A stretch of DNA of 64,000 nucleotides from Leptospira sp. WS60.C2. GTDB lineage: Bacteria > Spirochaetota > Leptospiria > Leptospirales > Leptospiraceae. The stretch lies in assembly GCF_040833955.1 (NCBI RefSeq), contig NZ_CP162133.1, positions 2,584,501 through 2,648,500 of the forward strand. The letters are read 5' to 3'. The stretch's first letter is position 1. Every line of letters starts with the position of its first letter. The translations under genes and the position numbers were made by a program. Shown piece after piece: positions 29,888 to 39,640 of this stretch. The notes beneath the pieces are model-generated. The model made no database searches and had not been told where the DNA came from. It worked only from the letters and a program-made list of their open reading frames with translations.

Positions 29888-31087
29888 TCACTCCAAACTG
29901 AATCCAAATTTTGGCATAAAATATCCAATGTCCCTTCCGCCATTTGGATCCGGTTGGTTCCCAAGGGGTGCCGGCAAAATCCAATTTTCCAAATATTTCG
30001 AATGCGTTGCGATGAAGTCTGGATTTAAATAAAAATTCTGAAAATCCGTGGTATTCTTTTCAAATTGAAGGAAGTGGATGGGAGAAAACGGTTCTCCCGA
30101 ATTTGCAAGTTCCGTTTGGTATACAAAATTATTTTCAGTAAACAGATTCAAAACCAAAGAATCTCGATTGCCTTCTGGTAAATCCAAAACAAGTAAGCCC
30201 TCGTTTCTAAAGGAGGGAGCAGAGTATTCTGGGTCAATGTATTCCACTTCCGCTCGGTCCGTGTAAGGAGCCGTCAGTAAATCCCAAAAGGGATTTGTTA
30301 TGTGATCGTTCAGTTCAAGTGCTTCCGTTCCTACATTTCTGTGAATTCGTGGAGAATACAATACCTCTGGATTTAAATTCATATACCCAGTTGTGGGTGA
30401 AATGAAAAAAGACCTGGTATTGACTTTGGAAACGGAATCATCAAATGGATAAGATTCTAAAATGTTTCTATGTCCATGTTGTGGATCATTCGAACCAACC
30501 TCTGATTCATTCCAAACGTTGTAGGAAATATATTGGTTATGTGAATTTGCTATCCTAGATTCATCTAACTTACATTTTACGAACCAAATTTTAAAACCAA
30601 TCCTGTCATATTCTTTCGATTTCCACTCTAAAAGATTTTGACTAGAGTATTTTGCAATCTGATTGAAGGATTCACCAGAAACGATAGGAACAGAAACTTT
30701 CATTCTTCCACCATTCCCATTATCAATCCAATTTCCATCAAAGATGGTATAACTTGCATTGGAAACTGTTTCATTTCCTCTTGTGCCATCATCCTTTCGA
30801 AACAATACAATGGAATATAGATTCAGCTGTGCTTGTTTGCAGCCAACAGAATGGTTTACTTTGTTATCACCTAAAAATCGGGACGGTAAAGTATCCCTAG
30901 TAAAGATAGAACGAAGGTGATTTCCTGATGTTTGGTTTAAATCACTTACCTGAAAAACAATATTTTTCTGTGAGAATAACGATAAGCCTAACAAAAACAA
31001 ATCAGAATTCGCTGACTTTTGATTTTGATTACAATTCGTATGGACAACGAATGAGAAAAGAATACAGATAAAATATTTTTGTTTCAT
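29888..31087 (-). CDS. Hypothetical lipoprotein
   Basis: A 399-residue protein starting MKQKYFICILFSFVVHTNCNQ: basic start, hydrophobic core and a Cys at about residue 19 fitting a spirochaetal lipobox. The ATG at 31087 was chosen over 31111 because the upstream eight residues are polar and would spoil the signal. The mature part is rich in Asn, Ser and aromatic residues and looks like a beta-rich secreted domain. I cannot assign a family. It is followed in the opposite sense by no close gene, and has its own 222-base upstream region. Confidence 0.65.
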   Translation of the reverse strand: MKQKYFICILFSFVVHTNCNQNQKSANSDLFLLGLSLFSQKNIVFQVSDLNQTSGNHLRSIFTRDTLPSRFLGDNKVNHSVGCKQAQLNLYSIVLFRKDDGTRGNETVSNASYTIFDGNWIDNGNGGRMKVSVPIVSGESFNQIAKYSSQNLLEWKSKEYDRIGFKIWFVKCKLDESRIANSHNQYISYNVWNESEVGSNDPQHGHRNILESYPFDDSVSKVNTRSFFISPTTGYMNLNPEVLYSPRIHRNVGTEALELNDHITNPFWDLLTAPYTDRAEVEYIDPEYSAPSFRNEGLLVLDLPEGNRDSLVLNLFTENNFVYQTELANSGEPFSPIHFLQFEKNTTDFQNFYLNPDFIATHSKYLENWILPAPLGNQPDPNGGRDIGYFMPKFGFSLE

Positions 31088-31309
31088 ATTGTTGGTTCTC
31101 GCATGGTTCAAAAGCCATTTCGATGGCAGCAGAATTCAACTTGCAGGTGTTACTGCAATAGGACTACATTCAATAAAAAAAATGACACCCTTTGGAAATT
31201 TTTCAAAAATAACGCTCAAAACGTTACAGAAGCTAAAAAATAACAGAATGACAGGTAGTAATTTTTTGACACTAGTTCAAAGGGCATTGAAGAAACAATC
31301 TCCAAAATC

Positions 31310-32146
31310 TTACTGAATTGGGTAACTCTCTAAGTTCCTTTCGATCTCCTTCAAATAAAACTTTCCGTATACAAAATCCCCTTCTGGATAATGCCAAATG
31401 GCTTCCCCATAGGTCGGAACCTTGATTCCCTGAAATTCTTTGTACTGATTTACAGGAGTGGACCATCTTGCTTTCCTAAGACTTCCATCATCTTGCAAAG
31501 CAGATCGATCTTCCGAGATAAAATTCGTAAGCTCCCCTACCTCATTAAAAAACAAAATAGCAGACACTTTGTACGATCCATTTTCATACCACACTCGAGA
31601 TTTTTGTTCGTCGATTGTCTCCCAAGTCACATTCTTTTGTAAAAGTGCGGATGGTGCAAACAAACAGAGGTCATTTAAAACTGTGACCGTTTCTGCCTTT
31701 GTTAGTTCTTCTCCTTTTAAGTTCACAACATCGAAAAGATTAGCAATTTTCACCTCCATCGTTGCCTTTTCATTGGAATAGGAATGATACACTCGAAAAG
31801 GAATTCCCATCATGTTTGCCCGCATATAAAAATGTCTCGCGGGTCTGAAAAAAAAATTATACTGTTCCGAAGAAGACACCATGGCATCGGCCTTCGGAGA
31901 TTTGTACATCAGCTCTTCAAACACAAGACGAAAATTTGTTGTTCTAGGTTTGCCAACGACTCCCGTATAACGTAAATATTGTTGCACAGGATTCGGTAAA
32001 GGTTTTAGATCCAACTCAGTGATTACCTTTGTTGCAAAGGGTTGGGTTAAAAACTCATTTTTGACATCCAATTCAAATCGATCTTGTAAAGGATGACAAA
32101 AAGAGAAAGAAAGAAGGAGGAAACAAAATAAAACACGATTCAACAC
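31310..32146 (-). CDS. DUF6544-like lipoprotein
   Basis: A 278-residue protein with the N-terminus MLNRVLFCFLLLSFSFCHP: signal peptide and possible lipobox Cys-17. From about residue 45 it has LPNPVQQYLRYTGVVGKPR and the following YNFFFRPARHFYMRANMMG, which I associate with the DUF6544 family (function unknown), found in other bacteria without the lipid anchor. The 222 bases towards the next gene downstream show no clear terminator. Confidence 0.68.
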   Translation of the reverse strand: MLNRVLFCFLLLSFSFCHPLQDRFELDVKNEFLTQPFATKVITELDLKPLPNPVQQYLRYTGVVGKPRTTNFRLVFEELMYKSPKADAMVSSSEQYNFFFRPARHFYMRANMMGIPFRVYHSYSNEKATMEVKIANLFDVVNLKGEELTKAETVTVLNDLCLFAPSALLQKNVTWETIDEQKSRVWYENGSYKVSAILFFNEVGELTNFISEDRSALQDDGSLRKARWSTPVNQYKEFQGIKVPTYGEAIWHYPEGDFVYGKFYLKEIERNLESYPIQ

Positions 32147-32289
32147 AAACCTACGATAACAAAAAAATCAATAGGTATCAATGAAAAAATATAATTCTAA
32201 CCATTTTTCTAGAAAATGTACTTTATACAGAGTTCAATTTTTAGTTGATCGATTGCAATTTTATAGAATACTAATGATCCGTAACCAGT

Positions 32290-35200
32290 ATGGAAACAAA
32301 CGAGGACATCACACTTGCAGAAGCTAAAAAAAGAATTGCTCATTTGGAAAGGTTACTAAAGGAAAAAGACCAAAACACATACAAAACATTCTTTGAACAA
32401 GATGAAGATGCAGTTGTTGTCTTCGATCTAACGAGTCAAAGGTTTATCGACTGCAATGCAAAATTCACTTCCATCCTAGGTTATACCAAAGAGGCATTAT
32501 TGCTCCTTTCCGTAATCGATATTAGTCCCAAATTCCAACCAAATGGAGACCCGTCGAATGTACTCGCAGAACGACATATTAACGAAGGTTTTATCAATGG
32601 GAACGTACAATTTGAATGGGTTCACCTAAATGCAAAAGGGGAAGAAGTACTTTGTGAAGTGAAACTTTACAATTATATCTCAGACGACGGGAAAAAATTT
32701 GCAAGAGGAGTGATTCAAAAAAAAGACCATTTTTTAGAGTTAAGGAAAAAACTGGAAGCAAACGAAAAATTACTGGCAAAAGTTACAAAAACATTGCCAG
32801 CAATCATTTACATTCAAGATCTTTCAACAGATGAATTTTTGTATTTAAACAATAGTATCGAAAGTTTTTTGGGCTTTGAAGTCGAACCAATCCTTACTTA
32901 TGATTTTTTAATCAAACACATTCTACATCCTGAGGATTTGGATTTAATTCAAGAACATTCAAAGAGAATGTTAGAAGAAAAAAATAATGATATTTATACA
33001 TTAGATTTCCGAGTATTCCATAAAAATGGAGACATACATTGGTTTCGTGTATGGGAAACCAATTTTTCTTTTAACTCCGATGGGATTCCAACAGAGGTAC
33101 TAGGAGTTGCTCAAGATATAACAATCTCAAAGAAATTAGAATTACGACTTAAAAAACAAAACGATCTAGGTGAGGAAATAAGGAAAATTTCTAAATCTGG
33201 TGTCTGGGAATGGACGGTATCTACTGATGAAATGTTTTGGACATCTGACTTATTTTATTTGCTAGATGTCGACCCAAACCAACATAAACCGACGATCAAT
33301 TCATTAATAGATTTTTTTACCATAGACGGTCATACCACTTTCGTAAATGCACTCACAAAAGCAAAACAAGAGTATTCTCCTTTTGATTTAGAATTAGAAC
33401 TCGCTGGAAATCCGAATCGCTGGGTTAGAGTGCAAGGAAAATCTATCCTTAAAGAAAAGAATGGCACAGTGATCATTGGTAGCATCGAAGACATTGATGA
33501 AACAAGAAAAAAAAGAATTGCATTAATAGAAAATGAAGCGCGTTTTCACAAAGTTGCTAACCAAACAGGCCTTATCATATATGATTATAATATCAATGAA
33601 AATAAGATCGAGTGGGATGGTGCCATTAAATCTGTGTTAGGTTACGAACTTGAAGAGTTTAATCACTTGGATATTGAAGGTTGGCTAAACCTAATCCATC
33701 CCGACGACAGAATGTTCACCAAAGAATTGTTGGAGGATGCAATTGGAACAAGAAGTCCTTATCACGCATTTTACCGTATTCGCAAAAAAGACGGTGCATA
33801 CATACCAATTGAAGATAGAGGAACTTTCATTAGCAATGATATTACAAAGTCACCTAGACAAGTTGGTGTGCTTGAAAATGTTTCCGCAAAAATTGAATTT
33901 GAATTAAAGCTAGAGAGCAAAGAAGAAAGATTCCGCAATTTTTATAACTTTGCGAGCGAAGCAATTGTCATAACAGAAGGTGACTCCATCTTAGACGCAA
34001 ACCTTGCTTTCAAAAAATTATTTGGATATGAAACCATTCGAAACTTAACAATTAAGGAAATTGTTTCAGATCCACTATGGAATGGTATCTATACCAAAGA
34101 AAAAAACCTATCCATAGAAGGAATCAAAAAGGATGGAACTCTATTCCCAATCCAAATCAATAAAAAAGAATTGGAAGATGGAAAATTTATTTTATCCTTT
34201 CTTGACTTAACTTTAATCAATGAAGCAGAATCAATCAGAGATGCTTTAAAAGAAATTCAAAAAAAGAATAAACTCATCATCTCCCAAAAACTTGAATTAG
34301 AAAAAACAATTGAAGAATTGAAGCTAACCCAGTCTCAATTAATTCTTAATGAAAAGATGGCATCGCTTGGCCAATTGATAGCAGGAATTGCCCATGAGAT
34401 CAATAACCCAATGGGAGCAATTCAAGCATCCAGCCAATTGATTTTAGAGAACATCAAAAGCCAGATCCATAACCAAGAAAAGACAATCAATTTACTTTCC
34501 ATCAAATCGAAAGAAAAGCGAGAGTTCTACTTTAAATGGATGGAAATATCTGTTCAAAATCGAAACCAACTGCATGCAACGGAAGCTAGACGCGAAAAAA
34601 AATCCATTTATCATCGATTGGTAAGCTTAGGATGTCGTGACGCAGAACGAGTTTCGGAAGAAGTAGTCGACATGGGAGTGCAAGATTCCCTTCACATGAT
34701 TGAACATCTTTGTAAAGACGATGATTTTTTAGATCTCTTTAATTACGGGATGGAATACATTCACACCACACAAAATTTAAATTCAATACTAGAATCCATC
34801 CAACGTGTATCAAAAATATTATATGCTTTGAAAAACTTTTCCCATTTTGATAAACAAGGATCTCCGATTAAAATCGATCTTATCGACAATATAGAAACCG
34901 TTTTGGTATTGTACCATAGCCAGATGAAAGCTGGGATTAAAGTTATGCGTGAATATCCAGAGGAACCAATCAATATTCATTGTTATCCGGACGATTTGAT
35001 TCAAGTATGGACTAATTTAATTTTCAATGCAATCCAAGCGATGTCATACAAAGGAACATTGAAACTGGTCATCCAAAAAGAAATAGACAAAACAAAAGAG
35101 ATTAGTTGGGTAAAAGTCCAGATAGAAGATACGGGGACTGGCATCAAAGAAGAAAACAAGAATAGAATTTTTGAACCATTCTTTACGACAAAAGACTTAG

Positions 35201-35331
35201 GAGAAGGGAGTGGACTTGGTTTAGATATTGTAAAACGCGTGATTCTAAAACATGACGGACGTATTACCGTAGAATCAAAACCAGGAAGCACAGTATTTAC
35301 AGTTTATTTACCCACAAACAAAAATGAGTGA
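32290..35331 (+). CDS. Multi-PAS sensor histidine kinase
   Basis: A 1013-residue soluble kinase with no membrane segment. About five PAS/PAC units fill residues 30-650, then a coiled coil, the phosphoacceptor LIAGIAHEINNPMGA (His near 701), and an HATPase at about 880-1010 with NLIFNAIQAM, DTGTGIKEEN and GEGSGLGLDIV. Between H box and ATPase lies an insert of about 95 residues (about 730-825, with HATEARREKKSIYHRL and SEEVVDMGVQDSLHMI). No response regulator is adjacent. Several PAS units suggest integration of more than one intracellular cue. The upstream 143 bases are AT-rich and may hold the promoter. Confidence 0.88.
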   Translation: METNEDITLAEAKKRIAHLERLLKEKDQNTYKTFFEQDEDAVVVFDLTSQRFIDCNAKFTSILGYTKEALLLLSVIDISPKFQPNGDPSNVLAERHINEGFINGNVQFEWVHLNAKGEEVLCEVKLYNYISDDGKKFARGVIQKKDHFLELRKKLEANEKLLAKVTKTLPAIIYIQDLSTDEFLYLNNSIESFLGFEVEPILTYDFLIKHILHPEDLDLIQEHSKRMLEEKNNDIYTLDFRVFHKNGDIHWFRVWETNFSFNSDGIPTEVLGVAQDITISKKLELRLKKQNDLGEEIRKISKSGVWEWTVSTDEMFWTSDLFYLLDVDPNQHKPTINSLIDFFTIDGHTTFVNALTKAKQEYSPFDLELELAGNPNRWVRVQGKSILKEKNGTVIIGSIEDIDETRKKRIALIENEARFHKVANQTGLIIYDYNINENKIEWDGAIKSVLGYELEEFNHLDIEGWLNLIHPDDRMFTKELLEDAIGTRSPYHAFYRIRKKDGAYIPIEDRGTFISNDITKSPRQVGVLENVSAKIEFELKLESKEERFRNFYNFASEAIVITEGDSILDANLAFKKLFGYETIRNLTIKEIVSDPLWNGIYTKEKNLSIEGIKKDGTLFPIQINKKELEDGKFILSFLDLTLINEAESIRDALKEIQKKNKLIISQKLELEKTIEELKLTQSQLILNEKMASLGQLIAGIAHEINNPMGAIQASSQLILENIKSQIHNQEKTINLLSIKSKEKREFYFKWMEISVQNRNQLHATEARREKKSIYHRLVSLGCRDAERVSEEVVDMGVQDSLHMIEHLCKDDDFLDLFNYGMEYIHTTQNLNSILESIQRVSKILYALKNFSHFDKQGSPIKIDLIDNIETVLVLYHSQMKAGIKVMREYPEEPINIHCYPDDLIQVWTNLIFNAIQAMSYKGTLKLVIQKEIDKTKEISWVKVQIEDTGTGIKEENKNRIFEPFFTTKDLGEGSGLGLDIVKRVILKHDGRITVESKPGSTVFTVYLPTNKNE

Positions 35332-35410
35332 GCCCAAGAAGAAAAAGAAATCATTTGCAAGGAAATCATCCTTCATTAATCGTCCCAAGAAATCGAAAGG
35401 GAGTGATTCC

Positions 35411-36913
35411 CTATTTTTTAAGAACGCACCTTCGACTTTTGATTCGATCAAAAAAGATTTCATTCTCACAATCATATCCATAGTAAGAAGAATGTTTGAC
35501 CAAATCAGTATAAAGAGCCAACTCCTCTGCATTATATTGATTTACTTTCTTAACAGTAACTAGTGTGAAATCTGTGAGGTTTTCTGATCTTGCATTTTTA
35601 AAAAAATACGGGAGCAAATTTCTCTCCCTAATACAAACGACCTTTTTATCAATTAACTCCAATCCATAAGCACTTGATATCAATTCATTAGTTGTTACAG
35701 TAAACGTGGAGTTTACTTGGTTTACTTCTGATTTTATCTTATAAAATTCAATCATAGCAAAGTAAGAGATCAACAACACCAAAGTACTTGTCAAAATATT
35801 CCAATACAAAGTAGTTCGATACAAAAACTTTTGCGATTGGATCGATTCGATTTGCTGATTCAAAATAAATGCAAGTGGAGTAACCGCCAAAAGAAAGTAT
35901 CGACCGGTGAGTGTAATTCCATCATTAGGCGAAGTGCACCCCACAAGAACAATAAAAAGACAAGAAACTGCCAAATGAAAATTCAGCAACTTCTCACGAA
36001 TGTTTTTTCTCAATTCCTTAATTATGGCAAAAAATAATATTGGAGTTAGGAAAAATAAACCAAATGAAAATCCACCCGCCTTCGGAAAAGTAAATAACAT
36101 GGAGACCAATACCTGGAGCTGAGTCAGAATTGTTTTTTCAGTTTGAGTAAATGTTGCCAAATATCTTGGACCCAATATGTGAGAGTAACTATAATCATTC
36201 CATCCAAGGAAGAGAATCAATAAAACCAAAAATCCCAAGTAACGTCTCAGCTGAAATACGTTAGCCAAATTGAACTTTTTCTTTGTCAATTCCAAAAGGA
36301 AAACCGAAACTTGAATCGCAATAAAAAATAGAATGCCTTCTAGACGAAACCAAATGGAAAGACCAAGCAATACATTTCCTGCTAGCCAATTCGATATCCG
36401 ATCATCTTCTTGTGCTTTCCATAAATAGACATAGCCATAACTTCCTAAAATCAGGAAGATGCCATTCTCAGAGAAATCTAATAATAGTGGGAAAACGATA
36501 CATCCCAAAACGATCCAAACAATAGATTTTATTTGAATGGAATTTCGATACAATAAGCGAATGAATGCATATAGGAAAAGGACATTCAGGTACGGCAAAA
36601 ATGAGAATGGTATCAATGGAAAAATGGAATAAAGTAGAGATAATGCGATTGGATAATTCCCAATCAACCGACCGTTGTTAAAGAAAATAAATCCATCGTT
36701 AAATGGACTCAAAAGGAATTTTGGATCCAAGGAAAATGCAGGATAAATAATAGCTTCCGTAGACCAATTGTTTCTGACCAAAGACATAACTTGGATCATC
36801 TTGATCAATGAATCTGAAATATACACTTTATGAACATTGATTAAGATTTGAAAAAGAACCAAAAATAGCAAAATGAAAGTGCATACAGGATTCAATCGGA
36901 CCAAATTTTTCAT
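35411..36913 (-). CDS. Polytopic membrane protein, glycosyltransferase-like
   Basis: About 500 residues with roughly ten hydrophobic helices and a soluble C-terminus of some 80 residues. The general layout (long first loop with an acidic patch, helices rich in Phe/Leu, C-terminal globular part) resembles the GT-C/PMT-like glycosyltransferases, but no catalytic motif can be pinned down, so this is tentative. The ATG at 36913 (MKNLVRLNPVCTFILLF) leads straight into the first helix and is preferred to 36979. It is convergent with the multi-PAS kinase. Confidence 0.6.
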   Translation of the reverse strand: MKNLVRLNPVCTFILLFLVLFQILINVHKVYISDSLIKMIQVMSLVRNNWSTEAIIYPAFSLDPKFLLSPFNDGFIFFNNGRLIGNYPIALSLLYSIFPLIPFSFLPYLNVLFLYAFIRLLYRNSIQIKSIVWIVLGCIVFPLLLDFSENGIFLILGSYGYVYLWKAQEDDRISNWLAGNVLLGLSIWFRLEGILFFIAIQVSVFLLELTKKKFNLANVFQLRRYLGFLVLLILFLGWNDYSYSHILGPRYLATFTQTEKTILTQLQVLVSMLFTFPKAGGFSFGLFFLTPILFFAIIKELRKNIREKLLNFHLAVSCLFIVLVGCTSPNDGITLTGRYFLLAVTPLAFILNQQIESIQSQKFLYRTTLYWNILTSTLVLLISYFAMIEFYKIKSEVNQVNSTFTVTTNELISSAYGLELIDKKVVCIRERNLLPYFFKNARSENLTDFTLVTVKKVNQYNAEELALYTDLVKHSSYYGYDCENEIFFDRIKSRRCVLKK

Positions 36914-37008
36914 ATACGTGCACTTTGCATTTTTTAAAAAAAAATGGCAATGATGAAACTTGAAGAATATGCTTTCCAAAAGGAATTTTTTAAAGTGATT
37001 TTGATATC

Positions 37009-37479
37009 TTACATACTCAAGGGTGCCGCAGGCCCTGGACCAAACAACCCCCTACAAACAGGAAAATTTGGCCTTAGAACCAAATTTGCTTTTTGAATTG
37101 TTTCACAAGGGAAAAATAAAACTTCATTGAGACAGACGAGTAAATCTTTTTTCTCTACGTATGCATGCACCGACCGACAACTTCTTAAACTCTGTTCCGA
37201 ATTTTGATCAACCGAGACGCCATTACAACCTGGCTTCAGTGCAGTGGTAAAAGCACTCGCGCTAGATAAAACAAAATCAATATTTTGTGGGCACAAAGAA
37301 CGTTTTACAATGACTGCACCATAAAATTGACGAACAGCGTAATCGCGCGTCACCTTACTATCATCCAGATTATTCTTTGTATCAAAGTATACATCACCAA
37401 TACAATGTAGATTGAAGAGAATCAAACCAATCAAAAAAAACAATTTTTTAAAAACAAAAGGAAACATTTCATTAAACAT
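37009..37479 (-). CDS. Small Cys-containing lipoprotein
   Basis: A 156-residue protein: after a short N-terminal stretch, FKKLFFLIGLILFNLHCIGD gives a hydrophobic core and a lipobox-like Cys near residue 26. The mature part has six more Cys (for example SLCPQN, KPGCNG, RSCRS), suggesting a disulfide-bonded exported protein. The family is not recognised. It starts 29 bases before the membrane protein gene, same strand, so the two may be cotranscribed. Confidence 0.6.
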   Translation of the reverse strand: MFNEMFPFVFKKLFFLIGLILFNLHCIGDVYFDTKNNLDDSKVTRDYAVRQFYGAVIVKRSLCPQNIDFVLSSASAFTTALKPGCNGVSVDQNSEQSLRSCRSVHAYVEKKDLLVCLNEVLFFPCETIQKANLVLRPNFPVCRGLFGPGPAAPLSM

Positions 37480-37958
37480 AAGTTATCTGAACAAAAGTCA
37501 ACTGATTTGAATTTTGCGATAAAAATTCGTTCTTAAAATTTTTCTCATTTGATTTCAACTTTACAGTTCTGTGACAAACAAAACAAAGCTTTTGAATTAG
37601 ATTAAGCGTATATCAACTCATGGATTCCCGTTTGTTTGGACAAATTGTATGCAAACTTGACTTCCCGACTTTTACTAAAACAAGGCAAACGATCATTCCC
37701 AAAGAGGAAAACTGGGTGAAGCAAATTTTTGTTAACAATTCCAAAATCATTTTTTCTAAAAATCCATTATGAAAAACCCTAATGCATCGTCCTTCCTTAG
37801 CCCAAAAAGAACGACTCCGCGGGAAGGGACATGTATATCTACGTGAAAGTCCTAGTGCGATTTCGTTTCCTTATGGACAAATTGGCGTTCCAATTTGTAC
37901 ACACAAAGTAGGCGTAAATATCTGCGATTATTTTCGTCACTTATTATGGTAGGCAAGA
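37480..37958. other. Intergenic region without a recognised gene
   Basis: A 479-base AT-rich gap between divergent genes. It must hold the promoters of the lipoprotein (left) and the methyl-accepting protein (right). The longest suggestive frame is 56 codons at 37782-37952 on the plus strand, with a KVGVNIC segment that is loosely like the nucleophile region of carbon-nitrogen hydrolases. It has no ribosome-binding site and no matching remainder, so I do not call it a gene. No repeats or RNA gene were seen. Confidence 0.5.
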
Positions 37959-39539
37959 ATGGCAAAAGAAATGGATGAAATCCAAAAGTTTGAACGAACA
38001 CTATTTCGCAAAGGTGTATCACTCATTGTATTTACCAAATATGGTCTTGGAATCATTTTCTTACTAGGCGTTGCCTCCAATTACGCCACCAAAAGTTTCA
38101 TACCCAATCTCATCGGTTCCTTGATTTATTTAATCAATGCAATGGTGCCTGGATTTCGTTTAAAAAAAGACAAAGAAATATCGAAGGCAATGGCAATCTC
38201 AGTGATTGCGATCGACTTACTCATTATTTTATGTTTCTTTTACTTAGATATTTATAACAATGCAGTAAAAGGAGATGCCAGTAACACGTTAAGTTATGGA
38301 ATCTTTTACATCATATTTATCTTTATCCTCATTTATTCTAGTTTTCTATTTGATACTAAGGTTGTGATGACAGTTGGAAGCATCTCAACTGCTATTTACA
38401 TAGGAGGAATTGCCCTCTCCTATAAACTTGGTGCAGCCTTCATTGTTGTTCCATTCAATGAAATGCTTAGAGCAAACAACATCGTCTTAGTCACAGAGAT
38501 TCAAAAAGTCATATTCTATTGCGGTGTGATTTTTGCTCTTCGGTTTGTTGTGTCCCTCATGCGAGAAATGCAAAACGATCTAAAAAATAAACTCACTGAA
38601 AGTTTGGAGAAACAAAACTATATCACAAACAAATCTTCTCAATTGGAAGCTTCTGCGAATACACTGGCACAGTCTGTTGAAAAATTACAATCCATGTCGG
38701 ATGAACTTCATAACCAATCTCAAAACCAAGCAGCTTCCGTTGAAGAGATTTCAGCCTCTGTCGAAGAACTCTCATCCTCAGCAACAAGTTCAGCAAATCT
38801 CGTGGAAGACCAAGTGACTCGAGTGAAAATCGTAGATCAAAACTTTTTATCCCTTCAAAATTTAAGTGTAAGCGTTAAAACAAAAACGATGCAAATAGCA
38901 AAAGACGTTAGTAATTCTGCAGAATTCAGCAAAAAAGTAAAAAACTCTTCAGAAGAACTCAATAGTATATATTCTGAACTCAACCAAGCATTCTCGAAAG
39001 TGGAAGAGATCAACCAAATGATGGCAGAAATCGCAGACCAGACCAACTTACTTGCATTAAACGCATCGATAGAAGCAGCAAGAGCCGGAGAACATGGAAG
39101 AGGTTTTGCTGTTGTGGCTCAAGAAGTAGCGAAACTTGCAGAACGTTCTCAGTCGAATGCGGGCACGATTGCCAAAATCGTAAAAGATGCTGGGTTAAAA
39201 ATCAATGAAGGAACTCGATTCTCCAAAGAAGTGAAATCCCAAGTGGAAAACCAAAATCATGAACTATTAAGAATTGAAAGCGAAATCTTAAGTTTGGAAG
39301 GTCATGTCACAGAACAGGAAGTCTTAAACCAAAAACTAAGAAATACATTCTCAGAACTTCATGTCCTTTCCGAACAAATTGGAATCATTGCTCAAGAACA
39401 AATGTCTGGAAGTAAAGAAATCAGCCGTGCCATTATGGTCATTGATGAAACCACTCAAAAATTGGCCGACTCCGTTCAACTCCTATATGAAGAGATCAAT
39501 CAAATCCATACACAAGGGAAACAATTGAAAATTAGTTAG
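37959..39539 (+). CDS. Methyl-accepting chemotaxis-type protein
   Basis: A 526-residue membrane receptor. Six or so hydrophobic helices fill residues 25-200 with little extracytoplasmic sequence, so the membrane part itself is probably the sensor. There is no obvious HAMP. The signalling coiled coil runs from about 225 to 520, with the highly conserved hairpin tip [20 protein letters not shown] (about 355-375) that contacts CheA/CheW. It should feed the flagellar chemotaxis pathway; no che gene is nearby. Single gene with its own long upstream region. Confidence 0.9.
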   Translation: MAKEMDEIQKFERTLFRKGVSLIVFTKYGLGIIFLLGVASNYATKSFIPNLIGSLIYLINAMVPGFRLKKDKEISKAMAISVIAIDLLIILCFFYLDIYNNAVKGDASNTLSYGIFYIIFIFILIYSSFLFDTKVVMTVGSISTAIYIGGIALSYKLGAAFIVVPFNEMLRANNIVLVTEIQKVIFYCGVIFALRFVVSLMREMQNDLKNKLTESLEKQNYITNKSSQLEASANTLAQSVEKLQSMSDELHNQSQNQAASVEEISASVEELSSSATSSANLVEDQVTRVKIVDQNFLSLQNLSVSVKTKTMQIAKDVSNSAEFSKKVKNSSEELNSIYSELNQAFSKVEEINQMMAEIADQTNLLALNASIEAARAGEHGRGFAVVAQEVAKLAERSQSNAGTIAKIVKDAGLKINEGTRFSKEVKSQVENQNHELLRIESEILSLEGHVTEQEVLNQKLRNTFSELHVLSEQIGIIAQEQMSGSKEISRAIMVIDETTQKLADSVQLLYEEINQIHTQGKQLKIS

Positions 39540-39640
39540 GGATTTAGACAAGACTGAATGAAGTTCTGACAGTAAACCTCTCTTTACAATCACTCGCCGT
39601 TTGAAACGTTTGCACTATTGGCAATTTATTTCAAGTGGCG

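Noticed and set aside
29805..30032. 75-codon plus-strand frame between the ArsR operator and the lipoprotein gene
   Set aside because: Mostly antisense to the lipoprotein's C-terminus and has no recognisable motif.
35324..35563. 79-codon frame starting inside the end of the multi-PAS kinase gene (MSEPKKKKKSFARKSS)
   Set aside because: It overlaps the kinase stop by 8 bases, which could mean coupling, but its second half is antisense to the 3' end of the membrane protein gene and shows no family or domain. Lysine-rich low complexity is expected from A-runs here.
37782..37952. 56-codon frame with KVGVNIC
   Set aside because: Too short, no ribosome-binding site, only loose likeness to a hydrolase nucleophile region; kept as a low-interest finding instead of a gene.
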